Origin: Mantamonas sphyraenae
Taxonomy: Eukaryota > CRuMs > Mantamonadidae
Assembly: GCA_026936335.1 (NCBI GenBank)
Contig: JAPMXV010000019.1
Span: 124,001 to 188,000 of the forward strand
DNA length: 64,000 nucleotides
Direction of reading: 5' to 3'
Of the stretch, positions 38,144 through 49,740 are shown in pieces. The translations under genes and the position numbers were made by a program. Below the pieces are notes generated by a model. It had not been told where the DNA came from. It made no database searches and worked only from the letters and a program-made list of their open reading frames with translations. Position 1 is the first letter of the stretch, and the number at the start of each line of letters is the position of its first letter.

Positions 38144-39861
38144 TCACTTGCTCTTCTTGTCCTCGGCGCTGGGCACACGAGCGACACGCATGCCCTGCAT
38201 AAGGTTGCGAGCAGCACGCGAGTGGTCGTAGACGCCGCCGTTGAACTTTTCGGTCACGTCTTCGCCCAGGCGGTTCTTGATCTGTGCAAGGCCGCCCGGA
38301 TGACGCGGCGCAAACTTCTTGACGTCGTGCGCAAAACCCTCCACGACAATGAGCTCATCTCCTGCACGCACACGCTCCTGCACCTCGTCCATGGTCCAGA
38401 CGGGCAGAGTGTCCACGTTGGGTCCCCAGTCAAGCTGGGCAAGCTCCTTCTCTGCGCGTTCCTTCACCACTTGCAGGCGGCCCTTGGTGATTTCGTTCTC
38501 AGGGAACATCTGCAGATCGTACGTCAGGCCAACGAGGGACAGGCCGTAGATCAGCCACTTGGTGGGGTCGTACTGCCAGAAGTGGATGGCGTTGCGGAAG
38601 TCCGAGGGGAATCTGTGTGAGTGTGTGTGTGCGTGTGTGAGTGGGTGTGTGGGTGTAAGCAGATGATGGTGGGTGTGCACGTGTGCGCCAAACACCTGTG
38701 GTCACATACTCGTGGTGGAAGTTGTGGTAGCCCTCGCCCAGGGTCAGGAAGGCGGTGATGATGCTGTCCACGGCAGACACACGGTCATCAAAGGTCTTCT
38801 CGCCAAGCGTGTGAGCCAGCGAGTTGACAAAGAACGTGGCCTGGTGCACAAACACCAGACGAATCACACCTGCGTAATAGAAGCCGCCCTGTGGGTGCGT
38901 GCGCGTGGTGTGTGGTGTGAGTGGAAAGGAGCCACGGAATCTTCATGCACGAGAAAGCGAGAAAGCGGTGCCACACCATCTTGCGTCTGCACGCCACACA
39001 CGCAGCCGTACACCCTTCCTGCACACAGTGATGTACACACACACAAGCACGTGTGCAGGGTGCAAATGCAGCAGCAGGTGCATGGCGCATAGCGCGCTGG
39101 GGGGCGGCACAAGCTGAGGCGGAAAAAAAGGAGGGGTGGAAATCGCTGGAAGAACAAAGAAAACGCTTTCAAACGGGCGCGTGGCAACGTACGAGGGCGT
39201 CATCAAACAGGTACTTGCACACGAGGGTAGGCACAAGGAAGGCCATGGTGACAGCGATGGGCAGGTAGTACTTGTGCTGCCACATGATGATGCGGTTGCT
39301 CTTAAAGTCGCTGATGTCGGAACGGCCGATGGTCTTCCACTCTTGCTTGAAGAGCATCCAGCCGATATGGGCCCACAGGAAGCCATCCTCCACCGAGTAC
39401 GGGTCCTTGGCGGTGTCGGAGTAGCGGTGATGTGCGCGGTGGTCGCGTCCCCACCAGCGAATGCTGCCCTCAAAGGCACCAGCGCCAAACAGCGCCAGGC
39501 CCAGTTCGACGGGCCAGGTGGCCTTGTAGGCACGGTGAGCCCACAGGCGGTGGTAACCAGCCGTGATGCCAAACCCGGTGCAAAAGTAGTACAAGACGGC
39601 AAACACAAGCGTCGGCAGCTTCAGCGGCACCCACGTGGCTCCGTACAAGCCAAGCAGGGGCACACCGATGAGGAGGGGCACGTGCAGCCAGTTGAGGCGC
39701 TTGAGATAGAACCAGACCAGGGAGAAGCCCGTCAGTCCGTCGGGCCGCTCCGGCTGTTCCACCCACTTGTTCTTCGTGCCGGCCTTCTCCTTGGCCATCT
39801 TCGACTCGGTGGTTGCAAACTTGTCCGCGGCTTCGCGGTACACTTTCGTGTCAGCAGACAT
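38144..39861 (-). CDS. OLE1: Delta-9 acyl-CoA desaturase with C-terminal cytochrome b5 domain (OLE1 type)
   Basis: Three exons (39861-39193, 38888-38710, 38612-38144) splice in frame to 438 residues. The three histidine boxes that hold the di-iron centre are present: HRLWAH, HRAHHR (in [20 protein letters not shown]), and HNFHHEFP, the last one split by the second intron. Four membrane segments flank them, for example [20 protein letters not shown] and [17 protein letters not shown]. After [11 protein letters not shown] the C-terminal 110 residues form a cytochrome b5 domain with [15 protein letters not shown] and RHPGG, where His ligates haem. This fused layout is that of fungal OLE1. The enzyme puts the cis-9 double bond in stearoyl- or palmitoyl-CoA at the ER. 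Start codon lies 89 bp from the divergent gene at 39951. Confidence 0.95.
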
Positions 39862-39950
39862 GGTGTTGATGTCGCGCACGGGTGGTGTTGGGTTTGGTGG
39901 GGGGCGACGGCGCATCCAAAACGAAACACGGAAGAGCAACCGTTTCTCCC
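39862..39950. promoter_or_regulatory. Short divergent promoter region desaturase/VOC protein
   Basis: Start codons are 89 bp apart. GGTGTTGGGTTTGGTGGGGGG-like G/T-rich sequence is present near the desaturase side, but no TATA box. Confidence 0.4.
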
Positions 39951-40152
39951 ATGCACACCCGCCAGTTCAGCTCACGCCGATCCAGCGTGGCTGTGTTTTC
40001 CAATGTCAAGAATGTGTACAGCAAGAACTTTCTGCAGAGCATCCAAAAGAAGAGCAGCAAGTCTGTGTTTGACACCGTGCTCCAGTCGGCCACCTTTCGA
40101 TGCCTACGTTTCCGCTGCTACGGTACGTCATCTGCTCCGCTCTGGCCCTCCG

Positions 40153-40188
<36 letters not shown>

Positions 40189-41275
40189 GTGTGTCTCACG
40201 TTCGTTTCTCCCTTCACCCTAATTCCTTCTCACAGACGTCTCCAACACCGTGCGCTTCTACCGCAAGTGTCTGCAGCTGAATCTGAGCAAATACCACGAG
40301 TCCGAGTCGTCGGTGCTCCTGTACTTCAGCCAGACACGAGAGAACAGGGGCAAGGACAACGTGAGTCTTCGCTTCGAGTTTCCCAAAGCCTCTGCGCAAA
40401 CCACCGTCAAACGCAGCTCCGAGGCCTCGCACATGGTGTTTTACGTCCACAAACTCGAGGGATTCCTCAATCGATTCCGTCGCAACGGCTTCACCATCTA
40501 CCTGGACCCGCAGCAGTTCTACCGCATGAAGATTGCCGTGGTGCTGGATCCCAACGGCTACCCCGTGCGCCTGGTGGAACTCACCGACTCGCAGCTGCGT
40601 GTGGACGAAAACATTCCAGAGACACCCAAGTGGAATGTGCGCCTGGGTTACATTTCCATTCGGTGTCTGCACAGCGACTACACGGTGCCCTTCTACGAAT
40701 CGCTGTTTGCGCCGCCCGAAGAGCGGGAACTGAGCGACGTGGAGCGTGATCTGGGCATCGAGTACACAGCGTCGCTGGAGCAGCTGTTGGAAGACATCAA
40801 CGACGAGACATTCGATTGGAAGGGCGGTGTGAGTGGACGGCAACGACGCACCAAGGGGTTCCGGCTCATCGACTCGGAAGACTTTCCCCAGAGCAGGACG
40901 GCATACAGCTGGATGGGCCACGGCGACCGCACAGACTATGCTTGCGTGTGCTTTGTGGACAAATTGGACGAAAAGGTGATTGACGAAGGCTCCCTCTTTC
41001 TGGGGCTGGTGTTCCAGGTGAGCGACCTGGACGTGGCCATCAGCAAGCTGGAGGGGGACTATGGCATCGAACTGTTGGTGCGCAAGGAGACAGTGGAAGA
41101 CGTGGGCACCTTTTGTACATTTGAGGACCCCAACGGCGTCACCGTGGTCCTGACTCAGGACGAGGTGATGGTCGACGAAAGCACCGTGCCAAAGTCGCTT
41201 CGCAAGGACCACTTCACACTGGACACGTCTGTGCTGGGAAGCAGCAGCAACAGCAACAGCAACGGCGTTGCCGGG

Positions 41276-41317
<42 letters not shown>

Positions 41318-42591
41318 GGCAGTGGCAGCAGTGGCAACAGTGGAGATCAAGGCAGCACACGCACGCTGGGACGCAACATGTCACACACGAGTGCCGGGAG
41401 CGAGGAGAGCAACAGCAGTGCAATGGCCATCCCTGGAGATCTGATACGTGCGACGTCGTCGACGTCGTCTGCAGGGCTGTCTCGGAATGACTCGCAGGAC
41501 TCTCGGTTTTCCGGATCCACGATTGCGTCGGCGTCGAGCAGGTACACGTCGAGCAGTGTGTTTTCGCAGACCAGTGGGCATCCGCGACGTCGTTCGCAGC
41601 GTGGGGCACACATGGTGGAAGATGCTGCGTTGGCCGGTTGGTGTCGGCGACAAGCACAGGCGAGGATGTGGGGCTTCACATCTCGGCATCGATCATGCAG
41701 GGCAACTCATCGTATGGTGGCGACTCGGACGATGGACTCAGTGTCAAGACGGCACAGAGTGCACAAACGACGGGGGGCCGATTGGGTGGCAGCAAGAGCA
41801 GTACGGGTGACCAAGGAGGCACACAGGGTGGTGCGGGAGGCAATGTGGTGGACGGCATCGATTATTCGGCCATCGGCACACAGCTGCTGGATCCAGGGGC
41901 ACCCAACATGAACATGGCGCGGCGTCGAAGTGCGCCGGGTCTCTCGTTTTCAGCGCGTCGACTGAGCTCCGAGGAGGACGAGAAGGAAAAGGAGAAGGAG
42001 AAGCGACAGAACCTGTTTGGATTCCAGACTCTGTCAGAGACGGCGTTTCCATCGCTGCTGACGCCCGAGGAGACCGATCGTTCGCCGGAAAGCAGCGGGA
42101 GTCGCAGTCGCAGCCGATCGCCCTCCGGGCACGGGGACACACGTGGCGGCGGTGGCACGGGCATGATGCATTCGTCCAGCTCTGCCGGAAGCAGTAGCAG
42201 CGATGACAGCGAAGAGGTGGAGGTGGAGGTGGGTGCTCTGAACGAGTACCTGTCACAGTTGCAACCGGACCAGATGGTGAGTGCAGACATGTTGCGCAAG
42301 GTGTCGATCAGCAACAAGGAGGCGGCGGCAGCAAAGGCACGCGCAGCGGCGGCAGCGGCGGCTGCAGGGGACGACGATTGGGAGTCGGGCTCATCCAGGA
42401 TGCATTCGCGTCGCAACAGTGAGCCTGCACGTTCGCCACAGTATCGTCCCAGTAGTGCGGGCTCGTTGCGTGTGCATGGTGATCTCATGCATCATGATGG
42501 AGGCAGCAGGCGGGCAACCGTGGCTCGTTCGCCGCAGGGGCTGCGCAAACTGCAGCAGGAGGACGATCAGGAGGATGTGAGAATGAAGTGA
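39951..42591 (+). CDS. Vicinal-oxygen-chelate (glyoxalase-like) protein with Ser-rich tail, one frame break
   Basis: Exon 1 (39951-40122) and exon 2 (from 40236) encode a protein of about 840 residues. Two or more glyoxalase/VOC modules fill residues 40-390: YDVSNTVRFYRKCLQLNL, then KIAVVLDPNGYPVRLVEL; LGYISIRCLHSDYTVPFYES, then GLVFQVSDLDVAISKLEGD and TFEDPNGVTVVLTQ. Such βαβββ modules bind a metal in glyoxalases and dioxygenases; the exact metal ligands are not certain here, so no reaction can be named. A long Ser/Gly/Asp-rich disordered region follows. At about 41,630 the frame must change by two bases (or minus one) to continue into STGEDVGLHISASIMQGNSS and on to the stop at 42589-42591. 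The tail has an RSRSRSP-type patch and acidic stretches. It is divergent from the desaturase. Confidence 0.7.
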
Positions 42592-42958
42592 GGAGTGAGG
42601 AGTGAGGAAGAGGAGGAGAAGGAGGAATAGGCAGGAAGAATGAAGCATTGGTGGTGTGTTCGACATCTTGGGAATGCTGGAAGCGCTCCACTTCACCCAG
42701 CCAAACCGAAAAACACTGTACGTTGGTGTCACACACAAAACAGGTTGCGGGTCACGTGCACCGGTACCACCGATGCGATGCACCACGAGGAGGGTGTACG
42801 CAAAGGCGTGCCGTGTGCACACAGGTGACGCGCGGGGCGTGTGTGAGACTCGCCTTGCAAAAAGGAGGGCTCGGGCGAAAAATCGCACGTGAGCGGCACA
42901 CAAAAACGGGCGGCGCAGGGCACTGACACACACCTACGACGGCTGCCACAGACATAAA
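42592..42958. other. 367-bp intergenic region upstream of RPL6
   Basis: It starts with a short GAGTGAG/GAGGAG repeat right after the previous stop, and then shows mixed sequence with no frame or RNA gene I can support. The right end should carry the RPL6 promoter and 5' untranslated region. Confidence 0.6.
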
Positions 42959-44287
42959 ATGGGAAAGGAACGCGTGCAGATTCAGCGCCACACCGAGCTG
43001 GTGCAGGGTATCCCCCGCTACGGCCGCAAGCAGGTAAGAAAACACGCGAGGGCGTCGCATGCGCCGCTCTGCGTTTTGCCCCGAACGCCACACAGCGCCA
43101 TCCAACTGCTCTGCACGCACATACACACACATCCCTGGTGCTTCGACACACATACGGCTGCACCCTATGCACGCTGCAAGTGTGTCACACGCACACATGC
43201 TGTGACCTGGGCGTGAGGGCAGCCGTCGCATTTCGCGAAGCACCTCCCTCTGTCCCTGGGGCCACACATGTGCATGTGCATGCGCCGTGTCTTGTGCTGT
43301 GTCCATGTGCACGTATGCACGTGTGTCCTGGTGTGGTTGTAGGCGTGTGCAGGCATGCACGTGACTCGTGGGTCGGCATTGAGCCGCGAGTCGCATGCGT
43401 GCCTGCGCTTGTACGGACTGCACACGCTTATGGACAGACGTGTGGTGACGACACGTGTCTGGATCGACACCTGGTCACGTTGCAAAGCGCACACACGTGT
43501 GGATGGCATTGGATGGCGCGTGGATGGCGAGCACGGGGCGTCGCATGTTGAGCGAGGGAAGAAAGCCGCGCTGCTGTGAAATCCGTAGGCTGACACAGAC
43601 ACACACACACACACGCGGACACACACACACACACAGCTGGCCAAGAAGAGCGGCAACTACCGCTTTGCCAAGAAGGGTGGTGCCAAGAAGGTGAAGGCCG
43701 AGACCCCCGTGGTGGTGAAGGAGATCACTGGTGAGAAGCAGAAGGGCAAGCGCCAGATCGCCCCCAAGACTGCCCGCTTCTACCCGACGGAGGACATCAA
43801 GACCCCGCTGGAGCGTCGCCATGGCAAGAACAAGCAGACCAAGCTCAAGAGCGGTCTGGTGCCGGGCTCCGTGCTGATCCTGCTGAGCGGCCAGTTCCGC
43901 GGCAAGCGCGTGGTTTTCCTCAAGCAGCTGGATTCGGGTCTGCTGCTGGTCACCGGCCCGTTCAAGGTCAACGGTGTGCCTCTGCGCCGCGTCAACCAAG
44001 CCTACACTATTGTGACGTCGACCACCGTGGACGTGTCCAATGTCAACGTCAACGACGTGAACGACGCCATGTTTGCCAAGCCCAAGGCGCGTGTGACGCT
44101 CAACGACGACGGACTGTATGTGAAGGAGAGCATCAAGACCGAGCTGACCGCCGAGCGCAAGCAGCTGCAGGCCACCGTGGACGCCAGCATCATCGAGGCC
44201 ATCAACGGCGTCGAGGGTCTCAAGGAGTACCTGGGCAGCCGCTTCTCCCTCAAGAAGGGCCAGTACCCGCACTCCCTCAAGTTCTAA
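42959..44287 (+). CDS. RPL6: 60S ribosomal protein L6 (eL6)
   Basis: Two exons (42959-43033, 43637-44287) splice in frame to 241 residues. The mature domain is unmistakable: FYPTEDIKTPLERRHGKNKQ, LKSGLVPGSVLILLSGQFRG, KRVVFLKQLDSGLLLVTGPF and VNGVPLRRVNQAYTIVTSTT, ending GQYPHSLKF. eL6 is a structural protein of the large ribosomal subunit near the base of the stalk region. The N-terminus is short and basic (MGKERVQIQRHTELVQGIPR), unlike the longer animal extension. Codon use is strongly biased to GC-ending codons (AAG, GTC, CTG), fitting high expression. The 603-base intron is far longer than the others and ends in a (CA)n run. Confidence 0.97.
43034..43636 (+). other. Long RPL6 intron, possible host of small RNA
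   Basis: At 603 bases it is the largest intron confidently placed in the window. Introns of ribosomal protein genes often host snoRNAs. GTGACGA near 43445 and CTGA near 43590 resemble weak C and D boxes, but the spacing is long and the boxes are not flanked by a clear terminal stem, so no RNA gene is called. Confidence 0.4.
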
Positions 44288-44429
44288 GTGCCTTGTTGGG
44301 ATCGCCAATGAAACTCTGAGAGCTTTTGAACCACAACAAGAACAACCATGCCAATTGCTGCATCTTTGCTGCGTCTGCCGACCCAACCAAAGTACCACAC
44401 ACACACACACACATACATCCCGTTGCACG

Positions 44430-46495
44430 ATGGCGTCTGTTGAAGAGTTGTTTCAGCAGGTGGTGAGTGCGGCTGAACAGGACGACTTTGAAGAGGTGCA
44501 TGCGCTTGCGGCGCAGGTGCTTGCGTCGAATGGCGACGATCGCGACGCACAGCTGGTGAGCGTGGTGGCCAGTCTGAACAACGGCGACCACGAACAAGCC
44601 CTGGCAGACATCCAATCGTACGGCACGCCGGCGTACATGCTCTTCCACAAGGCCTACGCCCAATACAGGCTGGGACAGCTGGACCAAGCCCTAGAGACCG
44701 TCCGTTCGGCACCCCACAAGGTCCCAGAGGGTGACGACAAGAGTATGTACACAGAGGACTATGCAGCAGGTGTCAAGCAGCTCGAGGCGCAGATTGTACG
44801 TTGTGAGGAAGGCGTGTGCCCTGCGCTGGAGGCGGCCCAAGAGCGGTGCCACGTGGAAGAACCCTCCCTCCGGCCTGAAAGACTCACACACAACCAAACG
44901 GACGCACGCTGGACGCGCAATGCACACGCCATGCGATCCCCACGCGTGTATGCATTGCACATACACACAGCTGTACAAGCAGGAGGACTACCAGGCTTGT
45001 GTGGAGATCTACGAGGAGCTGCAGCTGGAAAGCGAGGTGAGTCGCATTTCTCAAAGCCAAGTGCGGAGTGGCACAAAGGCACACGCTGACACACAGAGGC
45101 GGAACATGGACACGTGGTGGCCTGGACACACACACACACACACTGGGTGTCGGTGCGACATGTGCGTGTGCTTTGGGGTGGTGGGGAGCAGTATGACACA
45201 GAGGAGCTGCGGACAAACATGACGGCGGCGCAGGCGTCGCTTGTGCAGGAGGGAAACGGGGCTGCTGCACGCGTGGAACTGAGCGAGTACGAGGGAGGAA
45301 GCACATGGGAGTTGGCTTACAACGTGGCATGTGCCTACATTGCACTAGGCAAGTACACGGAAGCGAACCGGCACCTGGTGGCAGCCGCTCGCATGTGCAA
45401 GAGGGCGTTCTTTGCCGATGGAGGGGACGAGGGCGACGCCGAGGCGTTGGCGGAACTGATGGACGAGGCATCGATCATCCAGGTGCAAATGGCGTATGTG
45501 TACCAGATGATGGGCATGTTGGGACAGGACATGAGCGCAGTGGAGGGTTATCCGCTGGCGAGTGACGAGGCAGCGGCCAAAGATGCGCTGGAGCTGTACA
45601 ACGAGGTGGTCAAGAGCAGCAGTGACAAGGGCACGGTGGCAGTGGCATCAAACAACATCATGGTACTGCACGGCGACCACAAAGGGTTCGACTCGTTGCG
45701 CAAATCCAAAAAGGCGTTCAACGAAAAGGCCGAGGCGAAGCTGACGTCGTTCCAGCGGCGTGCGTTGGCCTTCAACCGGGCCCTGCTCAACGTGACCATG
45801 GGCAAGAAGGACACGGCACGGGAGTTGATCCGAGCCCTGGAGCAGCAGTTTCCGGATTCGGAATTGCCCTCGCTGATCTCCGCGTCGCTGCTGTACCGCG
45901 ACAAAAAGGTGCAGGCGGCCATGGAGGAGCTGGGACGCACGGCAGAGTTGCACCGCAAGGCGGGCAAAGAGAGCGTGCGGCTGTCGTTGACGCTTGCACA
46001 GGTGCAGTATCTGCAGGGGATGGCGCAGGAGAGCGTGCAAACCCTGCACGGCATCCAAGGTCTGCGCAACACGGCGGCGTGGACGATGACGGTGGTGCAC
46101 ATTCTGGAACAGGTGGGCCAGATTGACGACGCCGTGACGGTGTTGGACCAAGCGTGCATGGAATGGAAGAGCAGGGTGGGTAGCGCAGACGACGACGGAA
46201 GCGCGGCGGAGACCCTGCACGCCCTGCTGGAGTATGCAGGGCAGTTTAAGATGCAGCATGCGCAGTATGAGGGTGCAGCAAAGACGTTTGAGCAGCTGTA
46301 CGCCATGGATCGCTCGGACGAAAACGTCCTGGCGCAGCTCGTGTTGGCCTGCTCCTACTTTGACGCAGACGCCGCAGACCGCTTTGCAGAGCATCTGCCA
46401 GGCGACCTGGAAGACGTCGACCTGGACGACGACGAGCCGCTGGAGCAGTACCAGCGACCAGCACGCAAGGCCAAGGGCAGCAGCAGTGGAAGTGG

Positions 46496-46532
<37 letters not shown>

Positions 46533-46957
46533 GGAGGAGATGACTCTGCAAACACAGAGGGTGTGGAGGCAAACAAGGGAAGCGAAGGCAATGTGGATCC
46601 TGCCACAGGAGTGGTTGTGATGGAGGTGAAGAAGAAGCGCAAGCGCAAGAAGCGCAAGGGCAAACTGCCAAAGAACTATGTGGAGGGCCAGAAGGCAGAC
46701 CCCGAGCGCTGGAAGCCCAAGTACGAGCGCAGTTACAACCAAGGCAAGAAGAACAGGCGTCGCAACAACATGCGTGGGCCGCAGGGAGCGGTGGCGGCCA
46801 GCAGTGGCAAGGAGGCTGCCGAGGCGGAGAAGTTGAACCACAGCAACAGCAGCAGCAGCAACAGCAACAGCAGCAACCAGAGCAGCGCACAGACCAGCAG
46901 CAATACGCCAAGAAGAGCAGGAACCGCGGCAAGAAGGGCAAGAAGGGACGTCGTTGA
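44430..46957 (+). CDS. SRP72: SRP72 subunit of the signal recognition particle, one frame break
   Basis: Exons 44430-44795, 44971-45036 and 45192-46957 encode about 732 residues. TPR-like helices fill the first 550 residues: AYMLFHKAYAQYRLGQLDQA, LAYNVACAYIALGKYTEANR, AFNRALLNVTMGKKDTAREL. The C-terminal RNA-binding region is diagnostic: KKKRKRKKRKGKLPKNYVEG then DPERWKPKYERSYN. SRP72 with SRP68 binds 7SL RNA and supports targeting of secretory proteins to the ER. The expected basic end AKKSRNRGKKGKKGRR and a TGA at 46955-46957 lie in a different frame from the body. The change of two bases (or minus one) must occur inside the AGC/AAC repeat at about 46,840-46,900, most simply by a miscounted repeat. 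A Ser run lies at 46,480-46,530. Confidence 0.9.
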
Positions 46958-47049
46958 TCGATTCAATGATTGCACTGCTGGCACCCATGGAAACCACCAC
47001 ACACACACACGCGCACACACACACACAATCACAATCACAACACGATATT

Positions 47050-48680
47050 TTACTTGCGCTGCTGCTTCTTGCGTCTCTTCTGTTTCCTCCTCTGTTGTGC
47101 CTTGGCACTGCGCTTGGAAGAAGATGCACCGTCGTTGTTGTCGCTGTCGCTGTCGTCATCGTCATCATCTCTGTCGTCGTCAAACGCATCTTCGTCATCG
47201 CTGCTATCGTCTGCCACTCCATCCTCGTCGTTGACCTGGTCGCGCTTGCGCTTGTCGGTGTGTGCGTTGCCGCGGCTGCTGCTCTGCTTGACGTTCTGTT
47301 CAAACGCGTTCTGGCTTTCGTACTCCTCATCGTACTCAATCTCGCTGTCGCCGTCGCTACTACTGCTGTCATTGTCATCACTGTCGTCCTCGACCTGCTT
47401 GCCCCTGTTGGTGGCCTTTTTTGTGTTGCTGCTGCCCGCGAGCTCCTGCTCCTGCTCCTCCATCTGGCGCTTGATGCGCTCCTCGCGCCTCTGCTTGCGA
47501 GCCTCCAGCTTCTCCATGCGTTTGGCCTTTTTGGCATCGACGTTGCGCTGCTGCTCGGCACGACGCTCCTCCTTCAGCTTGCGCTCTTCCGCCTTGCGTC
47601 GCTTGAGCTCCGCCGCCTCCTTGGCCGTCTTCTTTACAAAGCGATGGTAGATGATGTCGCCTGCAAACAGGCCATCCTCAATCTTGACCAGCTCCAACTC
47701 CATGCGAGGGCCGAGCTCGGTGAGACGCACCGCACACTCCGAGGCCTTTGTTTCCACACCCTTGCCCGTGTACGAGTCGGGCAGCTGCACACGTGCGTCC
47801 ACAGAGTCTTCAATATCCGATTCCGAGGCGTGCGAGGCGCGCAGGACGTAATCGCTGACATCCTGGAAGTCCTTGAGATTGGGCACCTTTTCCTGCACCA
47901 GGCGCTTGACACCCTTGGTGAGACCACGTGGGTTGAGACGGATGGCGTAGTGGCGAAAGACCACGCGGCCCTTTTTCGCGTCGTAGTTGAGAAGGACGAC
48001 GCGGCGGCACTCGTTCAGGCGCACGGTTTTCACGTTGATGGCGGGAAACATGTTCTGGAACATGACCGAGATCAGCTTCAGGTGCTGGGGCTGATCCTTA
48101 CCACTGCCAAAGTTGTTCAGCACCACCTGTGGCGTGTGGGGTGGCGTGTGAGCCGAGGGAACGGGCGGCGTGTGGGCGACGACGGATTTCCTGATTTGTC
48201 GCATGCGTTGGCGGGCCGAGACGGGGCCTAGGGAGGGAAACCGCAGGGAGGGAAACGTACGAGGGGTGAGAAGTTGTAATCAGGACCCAGCTTGGGGATG
48301 GGTTTCTTCTGCATGTTGTGGATGTCGCGGATGAGGGAGAAGCTGGTGATGCGGAAATGCAGGGTGGGGCCTCGCGGAAAGCGGGAGACCTTGAGGTAGT
48401 TGGCAATCTTTGTGCTGCTAAGAGCCATGACATGGCTGACGCCCAGGGTGGAGGCGACCATAAGAAAGTCCTTCATGCGGTTGCTGCGGCGCTGCTTGAG
48501 GCGAGAGGCCGTGTTGGGCTCCATGACGGCACGCAGGTCGTGCTGCAGATCCTCCAACACCCGGCTGACGTCGCCCAGGTGCAGCACAAAGCACCGCGGG
48601 GTCTTGTCATCCACAGGCGCGTCCACGACCCCCTTTTGCGTGCGCTTCTTCTTGCGCTTCATGCCCCCCTTGTTCGGCAT
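47050..48680 (-). CDS. PPAN: SSF1/PPAN Brix-domain ribosome biogenesis factor
   Basis: Two exons (48680-48261, 48126-47050) splice in frame to 498 residues. The Brix domain covers residues 25-290: PRCFVLHLGDVSRVLEDLQ, DFLMVASTLGVSHVMALSST, RFPRGPTLHFRITSFSLIRD, PLVVVLNNF across the junction, FQNMFPAINVKTVRLNECRR, VVLLNYDAKKGRVVFRHYAI and the C-terminal ELGPRMELELVKIEDGLFAG. SSF1 proteins act in the nucleolus in assembly of pre-60S particles and 27S pre-rRNA processing. The remaining 200 residues are a charged coil (AEERKLKEERRAEQQ) and an Asp/Ser-rich tail ending in a basic KQKRRKKQQRK. The intron starts GTACGT and ends GCCACAG. It is divergent from the gene at 48876. Confidence 0.92.
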
Positions 48681-48875
48681 GGCGAGTGGTGGAGTGGAGC
48701 TGGCGAGGTTTTACGTTGGTTGCATCATCGCGCATCGGCGAGGATGGACAAAGTGACTCACATGCCAACAACAGGGCACAAGGACAGTTGGGAACCCGGA
48801 TGTTGGGTCAGTGGGGCAAGTTGGGAATGTGATGATGCGGTGCGCGAAGCCGCACAAAGGATCTCACACCGCAAC

Positions 48876-49651
48876 ATGTCGTCGTCGTCGTCGTCGTCGT
48901 CGTCATCGACGAGTAGCACCAAACAGGCAGACATGAAACGGCTGCAGCTGATGATCGAACGCTGTCTGTTCCAGTACATGTCACGGGACGAGGTGGTTGC
49001 GTCGTTGCAGCTGAGCGGGTGGTCGCCGCAACTGACGATGCTGGTGTGGAAGAAGCTGGTGGAGCAGAACACAGAGTTTTTTAGGATATACGAGATGCGA
49101 CTGAGGCTGAAGCGCCAAATGCAGGACTTTAACAAGTTGGTGGAGCAGCAGTTGGACCTCCAAGCGCAGCAAACTCGCGCCATGATGGAAAATATGCAGG
49201 TTTGTACGTGGGCCACGTGTGTGTGTGTGTGTGTGTGTGTGTATGGACGCTGTGAAAGGGTGTACACAACGCATACACAGCCGTTCTGCCTGTTGGTTGT
49301 GTGTCACAAGCGGTGTGGGAGTGTAGGAGCGGGCAAAGCTGACACGTGGTTTGGGTGGGTGATGGGCTTTCGCCATTCACGGCTTTATCCACGGCGCGCC
49401 GGCACACGACAGGGGAAGGCAGCGAAACAAGTGGTGGCGACGATCTGATTGCAAACATGGCAGTGAATTCGACGATGGGTGGCGGGAGCATGGGCTCGGA
49501 CATGCCCGACTTTGCGTCGCTGGACGACTTGGACTTTGTGGATGTCGATCTGCTGGCTGGGGACGACGAGGACGACGAGGACGATTACGACGAAGAATCG
49601 ATGACAGGCACAGCAGGCGGTGGGCAGGAAGACACAGAGATGGATGGGTAG
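48876..49651 (+). CDS. Protein with TIGR01589 domain (family usually called plant-specific)
   Basis: Exons 48876-49203 and 49413-49651 splice in frame to 188 residues. After a run of Ser, residues 23-90 read IERCLFQYMSRDEVVASLQL, then TMLVWKKLVEQNTEFFRIYE and LRLKRQMQDFNKLVEQQ. This matches the TIGR01589 domain (RCLQLYMSxxEVVxxL, VWQKLEEQNPDFFRAY, LKLKxQIxxFNxLLxxQ), described from plant proteins of unknown function. The rest is acidic and Gly/Ser-rich (DFASLDDLDFVDVDLLAGDD), which may act as an activation-type tail, but that is speculation. The donor GTACGT at 49204 keeps the second exon in its only sensible frame; using the GTTTGT four bases earlier would end early. The intron carries a (GT)n run near its 5' end. 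Confidence 0.75.
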
Positions 49652-49740
49652 GAAATGGGTTGTTTTTGGGGGGCACACAAGAAATGGAGGGGGTCGCCGC
49701 GCCGACACAGGCATTGTTTCTCGTTTCTCTTGGCGGCCAC

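Noticed and set aside
43440-43600. Box C/D snoRNA in the RPL6 intron
   Set aside because: The C box deviates from consensus, the D box is about 150 bases away and no terminal stem or guide element is visible.
45648-47561. 637-codon minus-strand frame
   Set aside because: Antisense to SRP72 and partly to another frame of SSF1; contains Ala and repeat runs and no family.
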